This document shows, piece after piece, positions 45,311 to 58,139 of a stretch of 64,000 bases of DNA. Each line of letters opens with the position of its first letter. The first letter of the stretch is position 1. The notes beneath the pieces are model-generated. The model was not told the origin of the DNA, ran no database searches, and was given only the letters and a program-made list of their open reading frames with translations. Position numbers and translations under genes: made by a program. The DNA is from Aedes albopictus (lineage: Eukaryota > Arthropoda > Insecta > Diptera > Culicidae), in the NCBI RefSeq assembly GCF_035046485.1, contig NC_085138.1, forward strand, positions 95,521,766 through 95,585,765. Reading direction: 5' to 3'.

Positions 45311-47583
45311 TGTTTTTCCCATCTAATCGGATAGTGATTACAAAATCATTGTTGCTTATTTTGTATTTATTTTTATTCGCAAGTAGCACAGTCATCTCGA
45401 TACGATGTTTACTCTTTATTGTTCGTAGAAATAACTTTACATTTTAAAAAATGAAAAACATACTTTATTCGAATTCAAAGTTTTAGAACACATTGTCCCA
45501 CTACTCCGCCCCATTGCCGATCCTTTATAGAATTTGAAATGATACGTTCGAAGTTATAAGAAAATAAAACGCGTGTTGGTTGTTCATTTTTGTTTTGAGC
45601 TCAAAACGCGAATTGCATTTACGTAACTTGTTTCAGTTCAAGTAAAATTTCGTACATAAATAAGTGGGTTGCATGTCGAAATTACATTTCCCATTGAAAT
45701 ACCATTCGAAGTTTTGTGATACATCCTCTCTTTAAAAAGTTGTCTAGTAAATCCGACAATGTTATGATAGGAAATGGCAATTTGTCAAATGTCTTATCCA
45801 AATATACGTTAAATTTTATCCAAATTCAAAGTCATCGAGTCAGAACTGACGTTTTGGGCAAATGGAAATACTTTTTGGTTTTGTTTTTTTTCTGCAACAA
45901 TCAACATTTATTTTCTTTTCCAATGTTTCTTTTCATTCCAACACAAACCGTGTACTTTCGCCGTTCGTTTTGTTGAGTACACCGCGCGTGTGAGGCGACT
46001 ATTCTCATCCTGTGTTTTATCTTTTGAAACCACACACCACCCCCTTCTAACCCCAAATACTTGGAAACTGTGTAGAATTCATGTGTGCGTATACTATTTA
46101 AGTTTCGATGATATGTTACTTCTGTTTTTTTCGTTACTTTGTTGAATCTTTCTATATTTTTACTTTTTAAAATATTTTATGTGTTTATGATATTAGTGAT
46201 AATCCATTGACCTAATTAGAGAAATTCTGATAGTTGTGAAACTAGAACTCTAGGATCAAAAATTTTTAAAGTGATGGATTATCTTAATATGCTCAAATGA
46301 AGCATGACTGATTGTTGGTCAAATCGATTCAGTATTTAATATCTTAATTTTCACAAGATTTACATAATTTAAACAACTATAATTTTAGTTTATACTGTTT
46401 TCACACATTGGAGATGAGCTATCATATTTTTTTTTGTTTTTAATCTTCTCTTCATTATGTGTGAAGAATTAGGTACCCTAAGTTAAAATTAACGAATAAA
46501 AGAAATATTTTTCATGAATTTAATCAACTAGTTTTTAGTTCAGAATCATTGCATTTCAAATTATAGTTTACTGAAAAAATAACAGTGGAAGACGAAAAAT
46601 ATTGGTGATTTTTTTGAATGAATTATTATCAACGAAAAGACTCCAAATATGATGAAGCACCGATTACACTGTGCGGAACGCATTATAAAATCTCCATCTG
46701 TGATAGATCATCTCCAGCCCTAATGCTTTTCTGTTTTGCACTTCATTCAACTCATACTTTTGTATCTTTATGATTACAACTCTATCCTTTAAACTCCATT
46801 CAATAAAAAAAATACCGCTCTCAAAACATTTCAACCGTCAGGTAATCCACCATCCTCCGATAATGAATGATTGATTACTGCAAGCAGTGTTGCCAACCAA
46901 TAGCACCACCTTGTTGCATTAATTTTCTCAGCTCTTTTGCCATACGGTATGGTAGACTAGTGATATGAGCTGCTGCTACTGCTGCTTGTTGGATGAATGC
47001 CTAACCCGAGAAAAAGCTCGCGAACCCAGTAGAAACGAATGTTGAATGTTGCCTAGTAGAAAGCGTTCTTCTCTTGAACTTAATTTTTCCCTTATACTGC
47101 GATGCCTTGATTGACCAAACAAGTCAGAGACTCCTTGAGAAGCGTTGTTGACGTAGGAGTAGGAAAATCGGTTTCAAGTTTAACATTTGCATCATCGTTA
47201 TCACCGTCAGAATCACACACACATCCTTTTTCGCGAACGGCATTAGTTCCGGATAGTCGGGCAAAGAACCCAACCAAGACGCCTCTCAACGAAGCCCTTT
47301 TCCTAGTTAGCATTTCCTTAGATAGACGACGCCATCATCCTACCATTTGCCCTCATTCTCACAACTAGATAGATAGATATAATAATTGTAAACGACGACG
47401 GGTTGAGCTGCTGCCAGAAGTGGGAAATATATCCTACTTGTAGTTGTTTCTTTCTCCATTCTCGTTTGACCTAAATTTTCATCATTTTCCCTGCTTCCAC
47501 TTCCCCCCAATCGTGGCAAAACAATAAACAGATGAACCAGTTTTTCCTTTAAGCAGCGACTATAGAACAGCCATAGAACATCC
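45311..47583. other. Mostly single-copy stretch, no confident gene
   Basis: A GC-richer island at 47100-47370 is open on both strands (85 and 73 codons). I recognise neither frame and see no clear splice sites. The rest is AT-rich. Confidence 0.35.
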
Positions 47584-47585
47584 TA

Positions 47586-47800
47586 GGGAATCGCGCCACT
47601 TGGGCGGTGGCTTCTATATTCGTCTGTTTTCCGCTATAACTCAGTCAAATTTGAACCAATTGACACAATTTTTGGAATGCGGTGGGATAGGTATAGTATA
47701 TACCCGTGTACAACATTTCAAGTCAATTGGTTCAAAATTGACTGAGTTACAGTGGAAAACAGACGAATATAGAAGCCACCGCCCAAGTGGCGCGACACCC
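47586..47800. mobile_element. 215-bp TA-flanked palindromic MITE (ATAACTCAGTCAAT family)
   Basis: Nearly perfect arms: GCGCCACTTGGGCGGTGGCT at the left and its complement at the right. TA at 47584-47585 and 47801-47802. Confidence 0.87.
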
Positions 47801-47929
47801 TACCAGATTATTCTCAAATTTTTCATAATTTTTATTTTTAGAAATTCTAGCTGCCCTCTACTCTTAGAGGGCAGAACTAAAATATACAAAAACTGATTAC
47901 ACTCTACCGAAGACTTTCTTTTATAAATT

Positions 47930-49620
47930 TATTTGAGTTTTACTTTAGGAATTCATCTAAGTATTCTCCCATTACTTTTTTTTTCTTTAAATTTAATTCT
48001 TAAAAATCTTTTAACTAGATATTTTTTCGGAAATTCGTATTCGATTTTTTTTTCAGAATTTCTTCCAAGAATTGCTTTAGGAGTTTCTGTTTTACCCGGA
48101 GTGTCTTGAATATTCATCTGAAGATTGGCTGCTATGATTTCTTCTGAAATTCTCTCGAGGTTTTTTTTCGAGAATTTTTTCAAGAATTTCAAGATTATTC
48201 GAGAATCTTAAGTAATTCCAATGTCACTAGAGAAGTTCGAGAATTCTACCAACATCTTCATATTTAAAAAAAAAATCTTTGAAAGATTCTTCAGAAGATT
48301 TATTGAATTTTTCCTAAGATTTGCTCAACGAAATGCCCAGAATATTTCATCGGTGATTTATCCAAGGATTAGTTTTAGGAGTTTCGCCAATGATTTCTTC
48401 AGTTATTTCTTAGTAAATTTTACCTAGAAGTAACATTAAAAATTACAGTAAATATTCCCAGATGATACCTACAAAAAAATATCCGACGATTGGACCGAGA
48501 ATTTCAACACAGTTTCAATCAAGCGTCCCTCCAAAGATTCATCCAGGGAAGTCAAGCTAGTATTCTTCAAATGATTTCTTCACAAATTCTCCTCATGGTG
48601 CTTCCAAGGAATCCTCCTCGAAGTTCACTGAAAATTCTTCCAGGAATTCATCTAAACAGTTTTTTCTTTAGTTCATCTGGGGAATCTTCCAGACAGGCCT
48701 GCTAGAATTCCTTTAAAAGTTTCTGCGAGGATTCCGCCAAGGATGTCTGCAGAAATTACCCCCAAGGATTCTTCTAAGGATCACTCCACAAATTTCACCG
48801 TAGCTTTCTCACAGAAAATCGTTCAATTACACCTGCAGCTGCAGGGATTCCCCTAAAGTTCTTCTGAATACAACTACCTTCAGAAATTTAAGAGGAGGAT
48901 TGCTTCAAAATTTTGCAAGAAGTCCGCCGGAATTTAATCCAAATACTCTTAAATTTCTCCATGGTATCCTTAAGATATTCGTTTGTGAAGTTTTTTTAGA
49001 CTTTTTCACGAAAATTCGTCAAGAAATTGCCCGTTCAAGAGTTTGTCCGAGGATTGCTCCAAAAACTCCTCCGAGGAGTATTAACAAAAAAAAAATCTGA
49101 TAGGATTCCTTCAAAATTTTCTCCTGATGCAATGCTTCTTTAAATTCTTTCCAGTTACCCTTCAGAAATGTCTCCGGGAAACCCTTCGGAAGTTTTTTCG
49201 AGAATTTGTCCAGATTTTTCCCCTAAGAGCCTCCCAAAATGTATCCAATTACTCCGCTAGAGATTCTCCGATAACTCTTCCATAAATTCCTTCTGGAATT
49301 TCCATTTGTTTTGTACAATGATTTTCAAAAAAGCCCCTCAGAGGATTTCTTTGAAGTCCTTTGAAAATTCCTCCAACGTGTCTTCCAATACGACTCATGA
49401 GAATTTCTTTGATGAACCCTCATCCACAACTAATTTCTAGAATTCTTCCAGAAATTTCTCCCTAAATTACTCTAGGGTGTTCTTCAGCAAGTTCTGCGAG
49501 GTTTTCTACAAGAATACTTCCAAAGATGCCATAACGAACTCCTCCATTCGATGGGTCTTTCAGTAATTCTTCCGAGGATATTTCTTGGAATGCTCTAGGA
49601 ATTTGGAATACTTCATTACA
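47930..49620. repeat. Degenerate minisatellite arm, TTCTTCCAGGAATTC polarity
   Basis: Diverged units in plus polarity, forming the left arm of the second polarity-flipping array. Non-coding. Confidence 0.6.
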
Positions 49621-49879
49621 AATTAAAGGCACGAGAAACGAAGAATTATAATTTTTAATAATTCTGGTCTTTGCAATCGAATCATATCAAAAAGAATAAC
49701 AAGTAAATCAACCGGGGATTTTTTTTTATAATTTCTGCTATCTTGATATGTCCTGTATCTACATTCCTCCAAGAATACACCTCAGAGCATAATCCTATAG
49801 AAATGTCCTTGAGGCATTTCACGATGATACGGTTACTTATTTCATCCTATTACTTACAATACTTCATCTTATTATTTGC

Positions 49880-52330
49880 TTACAATCCCTGAAGGAATTC
49901 CTGGAGGAATCCCGGAAGGAATTCGTGAACGAATTCTGGAAGGAATCCCTGCTGGAGGGATTCCTGAACGAATCCGTGGAGGAATTTCTGGAGGAATCCA
50001 TGAAGGAATTACTGTAGGAATCCCTGGAGGAATTCCTGGAGAAAATTCCTGGAGAAATCTTTGGAGGAACTTCTGCAGGAATTCTTGGAGGAATCCCTGG
50101 AGGAATTCCTGGAGGAACTCCTGGAGGAATTCCTGGAGAAATCCCTGGAGGAATTCCTGCAGAAATCCCTGGAGGAATTCCTGGAGAAATCCCCGGAAGA
50201 ATTCCTGGAGGAATCTCTAGAGGAATTCGTGGAGGAATCCCTGGAGGAATCCCTGAAGGAACCCATGGTAGAATTCCTGGAGGAATCTCTGGAGGAATCC
50301 CTGGAGGAATTTCTGGAGGAATCCCTGGAAGAATTCCTGGAGGAATCCCAGGACGAATCTCTGAAGGAATTCCTGGTGCAATCCCTGGAAGAATTCCTGG
50401 GGGAATCGCTGAAGGAGTTTTTATAGAAATTCGTGGAAGAATCCCTGGAGGAATCTCTAGAGGAATTCGTGGAGGAATCCCAGGACGAATCTCTGAAGGA
50501 ATCCCTAGAGGAATCTCTGGAGGAATCTCTGGAGGAATCCCTGGAGGAATTTCTGGAGGAATCCCTGGAAGAATTCCTGGAGGAATCCCAGGACGAATCT
50601 CTGAAGGAATTCCTGGAGCAATCCCTGGAAGAATTCCTGGAGGAATCGCTGAAGGAGTTTTTATAAAAATTCCTGGAAGAATCCCTGGAGGAATTCCTGA
50701 AGAAATCCCTGGAGGAATTCCCGGAAGAATTCCTGGAGAAATGCCTGGAAGAATTCCTAGAAGAATTCCTGGAGGAATCCCTAGAGGAATTCGTTTAGGA
50801 ATTCCTAGAAGACTACCTGGAGGAATCCCTAGAGGACTTCGTGGAGGAATCTCTGGAGGAATTCCTGGAGGAATCCCTGAAGGAATCCCTTGAAGAATTC
50901 CTGGAGGAATCCCTGGAGGGATTCCTGAAGGATTTTCTGGAGGAATTCCTGGAGAATTCCTGGAGGAATTCCTGGAGAATTCCTGGAGGAATTCCTGGGG
51001 GAATCTCTGGAGGAATTCCTGGAGGAATCCCTGGAGGAATCCCTGGAGGAATTCCTGGAGGAATTCCTGGAGGAATCCCTGGAGGAATCCCTGGAGGAAT
51101 TCCTGGAGGAACTCCTGGAGAAATCCCTGGAGGAATCGCTAGAGGAATTCCTATAGAAATTGCTGGAGGAATGCCAGGAGGAATTCCTGGTAGAATCCAT
51201 GGCAGAATCCCTGAAAGAATTTCTAGGGGTATCCCTGAAGGTATCCTTGGAGAAATTTCTGAAGGATTCCCTGGAGGAATCAGTAATGGAAGTCCTAGAG
51301 GAATCTCTGGTGAAATCCCTGGAAGAATTCCTGGAGAAATTCCTGGAGGAATACTTGAAGGAATTCCTGGAGGAATCCCTGGAGGAATTCCTGAAAGAAT
51401 TCCTGGAGGAATCCCTGAAGGACTTCCTGGATGAATGCCTGAAGGAATGCTTGAAGGTATTTCTGGAGGAATCGCTGGAGGAATTCCTATAGAAATTCCT
51501 GGAAGAATCTCTGGAGGACTTCCTGGTAGAATCCATGGAAGTATCCCTGAAAGAATTTCTAGGGTAATCCCTGAAGATATTATTGAAGGAATTCCTGAAG
51601 GAATCTCTGGTGAAATTTCTGGAGGAATTCCTGAAGAAATCCCTAGAGGACCCCGGAGGAATTCCTGGAAAAAAATCTTGGAGGAATCCCTGAAGGAATT
51701 CCTGGATGAATTACTGGAAGAATCCCTGGAGGTATTTTTGGAGGAATCCCTTGCGGAATTTAGGAAAGAATTCCTGGAGGAATTACTGGAGAAAGCCTAG
51801 AAGAGGAGGAATTCCTAGAAAAAATCATTGTAGGAATTCTTTGAATTATCTCTGGAGCTGTTCCGGAAAGATTCCCAGAAGTAGTTCGTAAAGGAATCCC
51901 TAGAGAAATTCCTGATGGAATCCTGGAATCCTGGAGGAATTTCTGAAGAAACCCCAGATGCAATCTCGCACACAACCCCTTATAGAATATAAAAGAAAAT
52001 TCCAGGATAGATATGTAAACGAAATAAAAAATAGGTAAAAACGGAATCCCTGGTGAAATTACTGGAGCAGTGCTCGAAAAACGCAATGAACAGGAATACA
52101 CTGGAGGAACTTTTAAAGGCATCCCTGGAGAAATTCCCAGAGGAATGTCTGATAAAATTTATGGTGGAATCACTGAAAGAAGCCATTCTATAGGGAAATT
52201 CTTAGAGAAATTCTTCAATGCATTCTTGCAAAAGTCTCTGTAAATGTCTAAAAGAATCGTGGAAGGAATTTCTGAAGTATTTTTGGAAAGATTCATGACT
52301 AACATGGAGGGATTCATGAAGAAAGGCCAA
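49880..52330. repeat. Minisatellite array, GGAGGAATTCCTGGAGGAATC
   Basis: A 15/30-bp unit (GGAATTCCTGGAGGA, GGAATCCCTGGAGGA), very homogeneous between about 50040 and 51500 and decaying at both ends. Polarity is opposite to 47930-49620. Long frames on both strands (up to 235 codons of repeated Glu/Leu/Ser/Arg or Gly/Ile/Pro) exist because the unit is a multiple of three. They are not genes. Confidence 0.93.
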
Positions 52331-52457
52331 AAGAACGAAAATTGGATCAGAAATTTAATTTGGTGAGCGCTTCAAAGTAATGGATCTTTTTTGACCCCTT
52401 ACCTTACCTGTATAATGTGTATTTTTTTAATGCATCAGGAAGGTTAAAATCTATACC

Positions 52458-52719
52458 ACAGACAAACAGACGTAACACCTAGAACAATTTTCGTGAAAAC
52501 CCATCGCCCACTTCACATTACTATCACCTGGTGGAAAAGTTGCACGAATCACTGTGTTGTGCAATATCGTCAACAGAAGGCGCTAGTGTAAAACGTCAAA
52601 CGCATAGAGAAACGATGCGAGCGCCTCTGGTTGTGAAAGTCACAACTATAAAAATTCAAAATGATCGTCAAAAGCGTGGTCGATGGACATTTCTCAAGTG
52701 TTACGTCTGTTTGTCTGTG
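52458..52719. mobile_element. 262-bp MITE, ACAGACAAACAGACGT ends, 8-bp duplication
   Basis: ACAGACAAACAGACGTAACA at the left, complement at the right. TCTATACC at 52450-52457 and 52720-52727. Related copy at 54801-55054. Confidence 0.87.
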
Positions 52720-52727
52720 TCTATACC

Positions 52728-54280
52728 TTCTAATATAAGTTATTTTTGTCTATGCAGTTCTATGGTCGCAAAACCCTTTTCCCCATTATGATCCAACAAA
52801 ACCTTCGTCTTCGCCGTTGTTGCCGCAAAGTTCCTAGCAAACCAAAAGTTCATCTTTCGGTGTTGTCATTTCCATGTTACAGCTCCCTTTCCGTTTCCCC
52901 CTACTTATGTTTCCCCACTGAAGCTTTTCATACCCATTTAAATTTCCGCCTTGCCATCGACTCCAGCTCCCAGTGTGATGGATAGATATTTGCTCATTTG
53001 AACTCCTTTTGGTTCCGTTCGAGTTTTCTGTTTTGAAGTTTTTCCCTCCAAACGCCGAACACACCACCACTGTTTGTCATCACTTTCGGGATGTGACTCT
53101 TTTAGTTTTGTAACCACGTTCAAATCTGCCAAACCGTCTGTCTCTCATTGACCCCCCACAACCACCGTCGAAAAGAAAATAGAAATAATCTACTACTTCT
53201 ACTACCCATCACCCATTCCAACCCACCCGTACGTACGTACTGTACTGACCACCGCAGCTGACTATCTTATTTTTGGTCGTTTATGTTCTACTATTTTGCC
53301 TTGATATGCTCTACATACTAATTTCAAGGTATTTGATGAGTGGTGTTCTTTCTACTTACCCTGTAGCCGTAAAACTCGTACCTCCACGTAGTCGTCCACG
53401 TAGTCTCTCACGTTCCCTCCACCATGATCACCTGTGTAGCAATAGCAAGTGTAGCGGTAGTCCTTAGACATGCTAATACTTAGTTTCTGCTGTTCGAACC
53501 CCTCCTCCTGTAACGACTAGCTTGCTAGATAGCCAATCTTTCAATGTTTGGATAAATGTATCGAATAGCAGCTGTAATGGCAATTTACGACATACAGGCA
53601 ATATTATGCACTCCGTAGTAAGATGCATGTTATGCAAATTAGCGCCGCTGCTGTACGATTGCGGTTTTTGGGATTATAATTCTTTAGATTTTATTTTTCT
53701 GCCAAAGGTTTCATTTGATTGCCTAGTTTATTTTGCATGTTTCTTTCTCACCCAACTAGACTACATCCCTCATTACGCTTAGTACGTTCCGTCGTCGATG
53801 TAGCTTGAAGCGGACTCGATAAAACTTCGTGTACGCTAGAGCTATGATTTAACCAATAAGAGAACAGTTCAAATTAAACGATGCTCTTTTAACTTGAGGT
53901 CTTATCTCCAAAGCAAGTTTGTGAAATTGGAATGTTTCCAACATAGCGGAAAATCATTCAGTCGAATTGTATGAATCTGTTTTGTAGAAGTCTGGGAAAG
54001 TCATACAATTTGCACAAATCTCAAAGATCTTGAGTAATGAGATACAGTTTGTATCAAATACGGATTTTATAAAATACCACTAAGCCTCCGTCATAACACA
54101 GTACTTCAGACTCTCCAGACGAGAGAAAATACGTTTCCGTTATCATGACAAAAAAGTAATAAATTCATGAAATGTTCCACTTTATGATATCATGAGTTGG
54201 AGTCATGATCATAACTATAACGGCGATGATCATAAATATTTCTAACCCTTTTCATAACATGGTTACCAAAGGTGTTACAA
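52728..54280. other. Unassigned stretch, possible intron
   Basis: A pyrimidine-rich acceptor (TACTTACCCTGTAG, ending 53367) precedes a short open frame with several Arg-Ser pairs ending at 53467. It might be a terminal exon, but there is no second support. No repeat recognised. Confidence 0.3.
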
Positions 54281-54371
54281 TAGGCCTTTTCACTGAACTG
54301 CCATTTCCATAGGAGAACTGTCAAAGGCCCCCAAAATCAGCTGTTTTTAGACGTCAAATGAAAAGGCCGAT
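54281..54371. mobile_element. Short MITE, GGCCTTTTCA ends
   Basis: TAGGCCTTTTCA at the left is mirrored by TGAAAAGGCCGAT at the right; about 90 bp. Confidence 0.5.
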
Positions 54372-54800
54372 AAACCTTGTCTTGTTTTCATTTGTCAAAC
54401 ATTAACACATGATACCATGTTGCGGAGTCATAAAACCATAAAACAGTGACATAAATCCATGCAACAAATCAAACGCGTGCGAGCTTCATACTCTTTACCC
54501 AAACATATGAAGCCATTTGTTTTTTTCATGCCCATTCCGATTGACTATGTTTCGTGGTAAACCAATGTATTCTTTAAACTTTTAAAAGTGTTGTCATCTA
54601 ATTATTCTATACGTATTATCCACTATACGTTTACAGTGTTATGTTTTTCAGAACAGTAGTGTCATGTGAGGATCTTTTTTTAAGGATCTTTTGCAGTAAG
54701 AGGAAATTGTAAGCAGCATTGATACTTCCCAGACAAGATATTCTTTGTCATTTTCTATGAAGGTGCCTAATTCCAATCACTAAGTGCGACATGGCATTAT

Positions 54801-55054
54801 CACAGACAAACAGACGTATCACTTGGAACAAATTGCGATAAAAATCATCGTCACGAAAACATAATCGCCCAATGCTAACCAGGCTGTGTTACGCAAACCA
54901 CTCAGTAGGTGGCAGTAGTAAGCAAACGTCAAACAGGTACAAAAACGATGCGAGCGCCGTGACCGAGAGATTTGCGAATTAAAAAATATTTGAACTATTC
55001 GTTAAAAAGGGTAACGATGAGAAGTGAGTAGAGTGAGACGTCTGTTTGTCTGTG
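54801..55054. mobile_element. 254-bp MITE, CACAGACAAACAGACGT ends
   Basis: Second copy of the family at 52458. The internal phrase AACGATGCGAGCGC is shared. The flanks GCATTAT and GTATTAT are an imperfect duplication. Confidence 0.82.
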
Positions 55055-56598
55055 GTATTATTTATCAGTTTACTATTTTTGCCGATGGAACCAAAGTCAT
55101 AAGCGATAAGGACTAGTTTCATGAAAAAGGTTTATGTTTTGGTAAACTTTTGTCATAGTCTGGAGTACATGCGGCATAATATCATTCCACAACGTAACGT
55201 CCCGGCTATGTTACGGCAAAACGAGTCATAATATCATGCCGTTTTTTATGGTGAAAACATACATTTATCCTCAAATCAAGACACATTTTTGCAGTTTCGC
55301 GAATAAATACTCGTGAGGGTTTTGCTTTTTACTCACGAACCAGGTAGGAGCGAATAAGCACACGCAGGGCCTACTCTCGGAACCGTTGTATTTTGATGTT
55401 TTCCACTTGCGAGTTGCTTCACGATGGGAACATTCCCATCTCTGTTTTCACGTGGCAAACTCGCTCGAGGTGAAAAGGCACGTTATGATAAAATAATAAT
55501 AATGATTCGAACGGGTCAGTAAAATTCAATTCTAGAAATTTCAGGCCATTTCTCATAAGAGTCCAGTTAACAATATCTTTTTTATGTTTTTATTCATAGA
55601 AAGACATTTAGAAATTCTTCCTGTGCGTTACGCTTTTACCTTCTCGTCCCAGTACATTTCAACTATGCCTTTGGATTTATGCGATTCCGTGTATACTGGC
55701 GAATTCTGATGTACATTCCAAGAAAAGTACTATTCCTTGTAATTTTTTTGATTATTATTATTTTTTGTTATGTATTGTGCTTTATTCTGAAGAATCAGAA
55801 AAAAAATTCAGTCTCGCGATTTATCAATTTATATTGAAATTCTTGCAACTTTTCCTAAGAATTCTTGTGGTATATCCTAAGAACTCTGGAAATAACCCAA
55901 GGAATTTTGGAAATATTTAGCCAAGGATTCTCTTGGTAATTCTCTTAGTGGTTCATATGATTCACATATTTTCTTCCCAATTTGTAATTAGGAAATTCAT
56001 GCTGGTGATTCCGGGAATTTTTCTGAGGGAATCTACATATGACTCTTAGAAGAAGTGCATGGAGAAATAATTGAAGAAATCTCAAAAATAAATCTTTAGG
56101 AAATCTTCGAAAAAAATCCGAAAACTTTATTTAAAAAAAAATAGAAACTGAAGGATTTATTGGAGAAATATCGGAAACTGACGGATTTATTGGAGAAAAA
56201 TTCTTGGAGTAATTCTTGGTAGAATCATGAGAAGAATACCTGAGAAAAAAAAAAACTTTTAGAAGGAATGTTTGAAGGATTTTCTGAGGGATTTTTGGAG
56301 AATCTTTGAAGCTATATTTGGAGAAGAATCCTCAATTTTTTTTGAATCCATGGGTAATTCCTTGCAGTAAATCCTGCAAAAAATCTTGATCAAATCATGC
56401 CTTATGAATCTTTGAATATGTAGAATCCTTAGGGTTCGTTCAAACGTAATATAACGCATGGTGAAATGCCTAGAACATTTTCTTAGGGAATCTTCGGAGA
56501 AACTTATGGAGTAGTTTATCAAGAACTTCAAGAGGAATTTCTTAGAAAATGCCTGGAAGAATTTCGGGAAAAACTGCTGGAGAAATGCAGTAAGTCAC
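55055..56598. other. No gene; degenerate GGAATTC-type repeat in right part
   Basis: 55055-55840 is unassigned. 55840-56590 carries decayed TTCTTGGAGAAAT units of the same kind as the arrays at 14-15.7 and 50-52 kb. Confidence 0.45.
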
Positions 56599-56624
56599 CT
56601 TAATAGAAAATCCAATCCAAGAGG

Positions 56625-57198
56625 TAGACGGGCTTGGTGGTCTAGTGGCTACCGCTTCTGATTCTTATGCAGGAGGTCTTGGGTTCAATCCCTGGCCCGT
56701 CCCTTTCCTCCTACTTTGCATATTCTATATACTTTCTCTCCTCTCTATATATACATCTCAAGTATTTACATGCTCATAGCAATCGCTAGAACATAAACGG
56801 GTTGAAAAAGCCGTGCACAGTATCAATCTATCATATAACGCCCACGAGTTAGGCAATCAAGCGAACTGTGCCGCATCATCTTCAGATTAATAAATACAGT
56901 AATCTATCACCTTACGCCTGGCATCCACGCATCAATGTGTGAACCCTTTGCCAACCATATCCCACCAACAACACTCCGAAATCCGCATGAATTTGTGCAG
57001 ACGCAGAGCTATGCTGTGGATACAAACGATTGCAATCATCACTTCCCTTCCCTTCCCCACATTGACCAGCAACCTGGCGTGGCAGGCGCCATTTTCGTCT
57101 AATAAGATAACCAATACTAACACACTGAAGATGTCTGCTTAACCCCCGGTAGATATCACATTGGTTCCTTGTGTGAGTGGCGCCCAATCAAGCTCTAG
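56625..57198 (+). mobile_element. SINE-like element with tRNA-Glu-like head, 26-bp target duplication
   Basis: Identical 26-bp repeats flank it at 56599-56624 and 57199-57224. A box TGGTCTAGTGG (56637-56647) and B box GGGTTCAATCCC (56681-56692). The body is similar to 15741-16425, more diverged toward the 3' end. Not a functional tRNA gene. Confidence 0.92.
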
Positions 57199-57224
57199 CT
57201 TAATAGAAAATCCAATCCAAGAGG

Positions 57225-57754
57225 AGCTCTCTATGAATCTTCTGGATAAATCTAACGGTTTTTTAGCATTTCCTTCGTTTTAATTTGAGTGAATTTCTGG
57301 AAGAATACCTGCTGGAACTTCTTACTGAATTTGTAAACCCATTCGTAAAAGAACTTCCAAAAACTAAAATTGAATTTTAGAAGCCTTCAAGTGAAGCCTA
57401 ACTCTACTAATTACCTACCTTGCCTTGTCGACTACAAAATAACTTTACTCTAACGCCGAGTGAGCGTATAGTAGTGCATCATCTTGGTCGGTCTTGGGCA
57501 ATGTTCCTCCAGTTTCCAGTTGCAATACGCCTTTTCACTTAACGGGAAACGTCATAATCAGAAGTGCATCAAGATACAGAAATTCTTCAACTACTTCAAA
57601 CATATCCCCATCAATCACTACCTCATCACTAACACCACTAGGCAGGACTTGGATCGTCTCATCAATCCATAGGACCAGAACCATTTTGTGGTGTGTCTGG
57701 TTGTTCTCTCAGAGTTAAGTTTAACACATGAGAACATGAGAAAATAAAATCCAT
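57225..57754. other. Unassigned stretch between SINE and LINE fragment
   Basis: 57400-57740 has balanced composition and may be part of a retroelement untranslated region, but I cannot place it. Confidence 0.3.
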
Positions 57755-58090
57755 TTGGGAAAACACCACGTTTGCGAGGCAGTCGAAACGTTTTATAAAA
57801 CCGGACGTTTCGAACACTCGTAAACTTTTAGAACTTTCTAAAAAAGATCTAAGTTCTTTTACTGGCCTTCTAACTGGTCATTGCCCAAGCCGGTATCATC
57901 TTAAGCTATTTGTAAAACTTCAAGATGATGTATGTCGCTTTTGCAGCATAGATACAGAAGACTCAGAGCATTTGTTGTGCCGTTGTCCGGCAATTGTAGC
58001 TAAAAGAATAAGGTTCAACAAGGGGTTGATAGAACCCGAACTGTACCACCGTGTTGGCATCTGTCACAAAAGATCTGAAACTGGTCGCAG
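57755..58090 (+). pseudogene. LINE ORF2 C-terminal fragment with CCHC finger
   Basis: Continuous frame with FARQSKRFIK, then DLSSFTGLLTGHCPSRYHL and the zinc motif CRFC...EHLLCRCP. This is the C-terminal end of ORF2 in I/R1/Jockey-group non-LTR elements. RT, RNase H and endonuclease are missing, so this is a short 5'-truncated relic. The frame runs on to 58340 without recognisable similarity. Confidence 0.82.
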
Positions 58091-58139
58091 TGACTTATAT
58101 ACCCAACAAGGAATAAAAACACCACTAGCCCTACCTCTG

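Noticed and set aside
47100..47370. GC-richer island open on both strands
   Set aside because: No recognisable protein, no clear splice sites, and neither strand favoured; noted only within the surrounding stretch.
50829..51536. Long frames on both strands (up to 235 codons)
   Set aside because: They arise because the 15-bp repeat unit is a multiple of three and lacks stops. The peptides are pure repeat and are open on both strands at once.
53368..53467. Arg/Ser-rich terminal exon after TACCCTGTAG
   Set aside because: Only an acceptor-like sequence supports it. It starts in a different phase from the other candidates and has no homologue I know.
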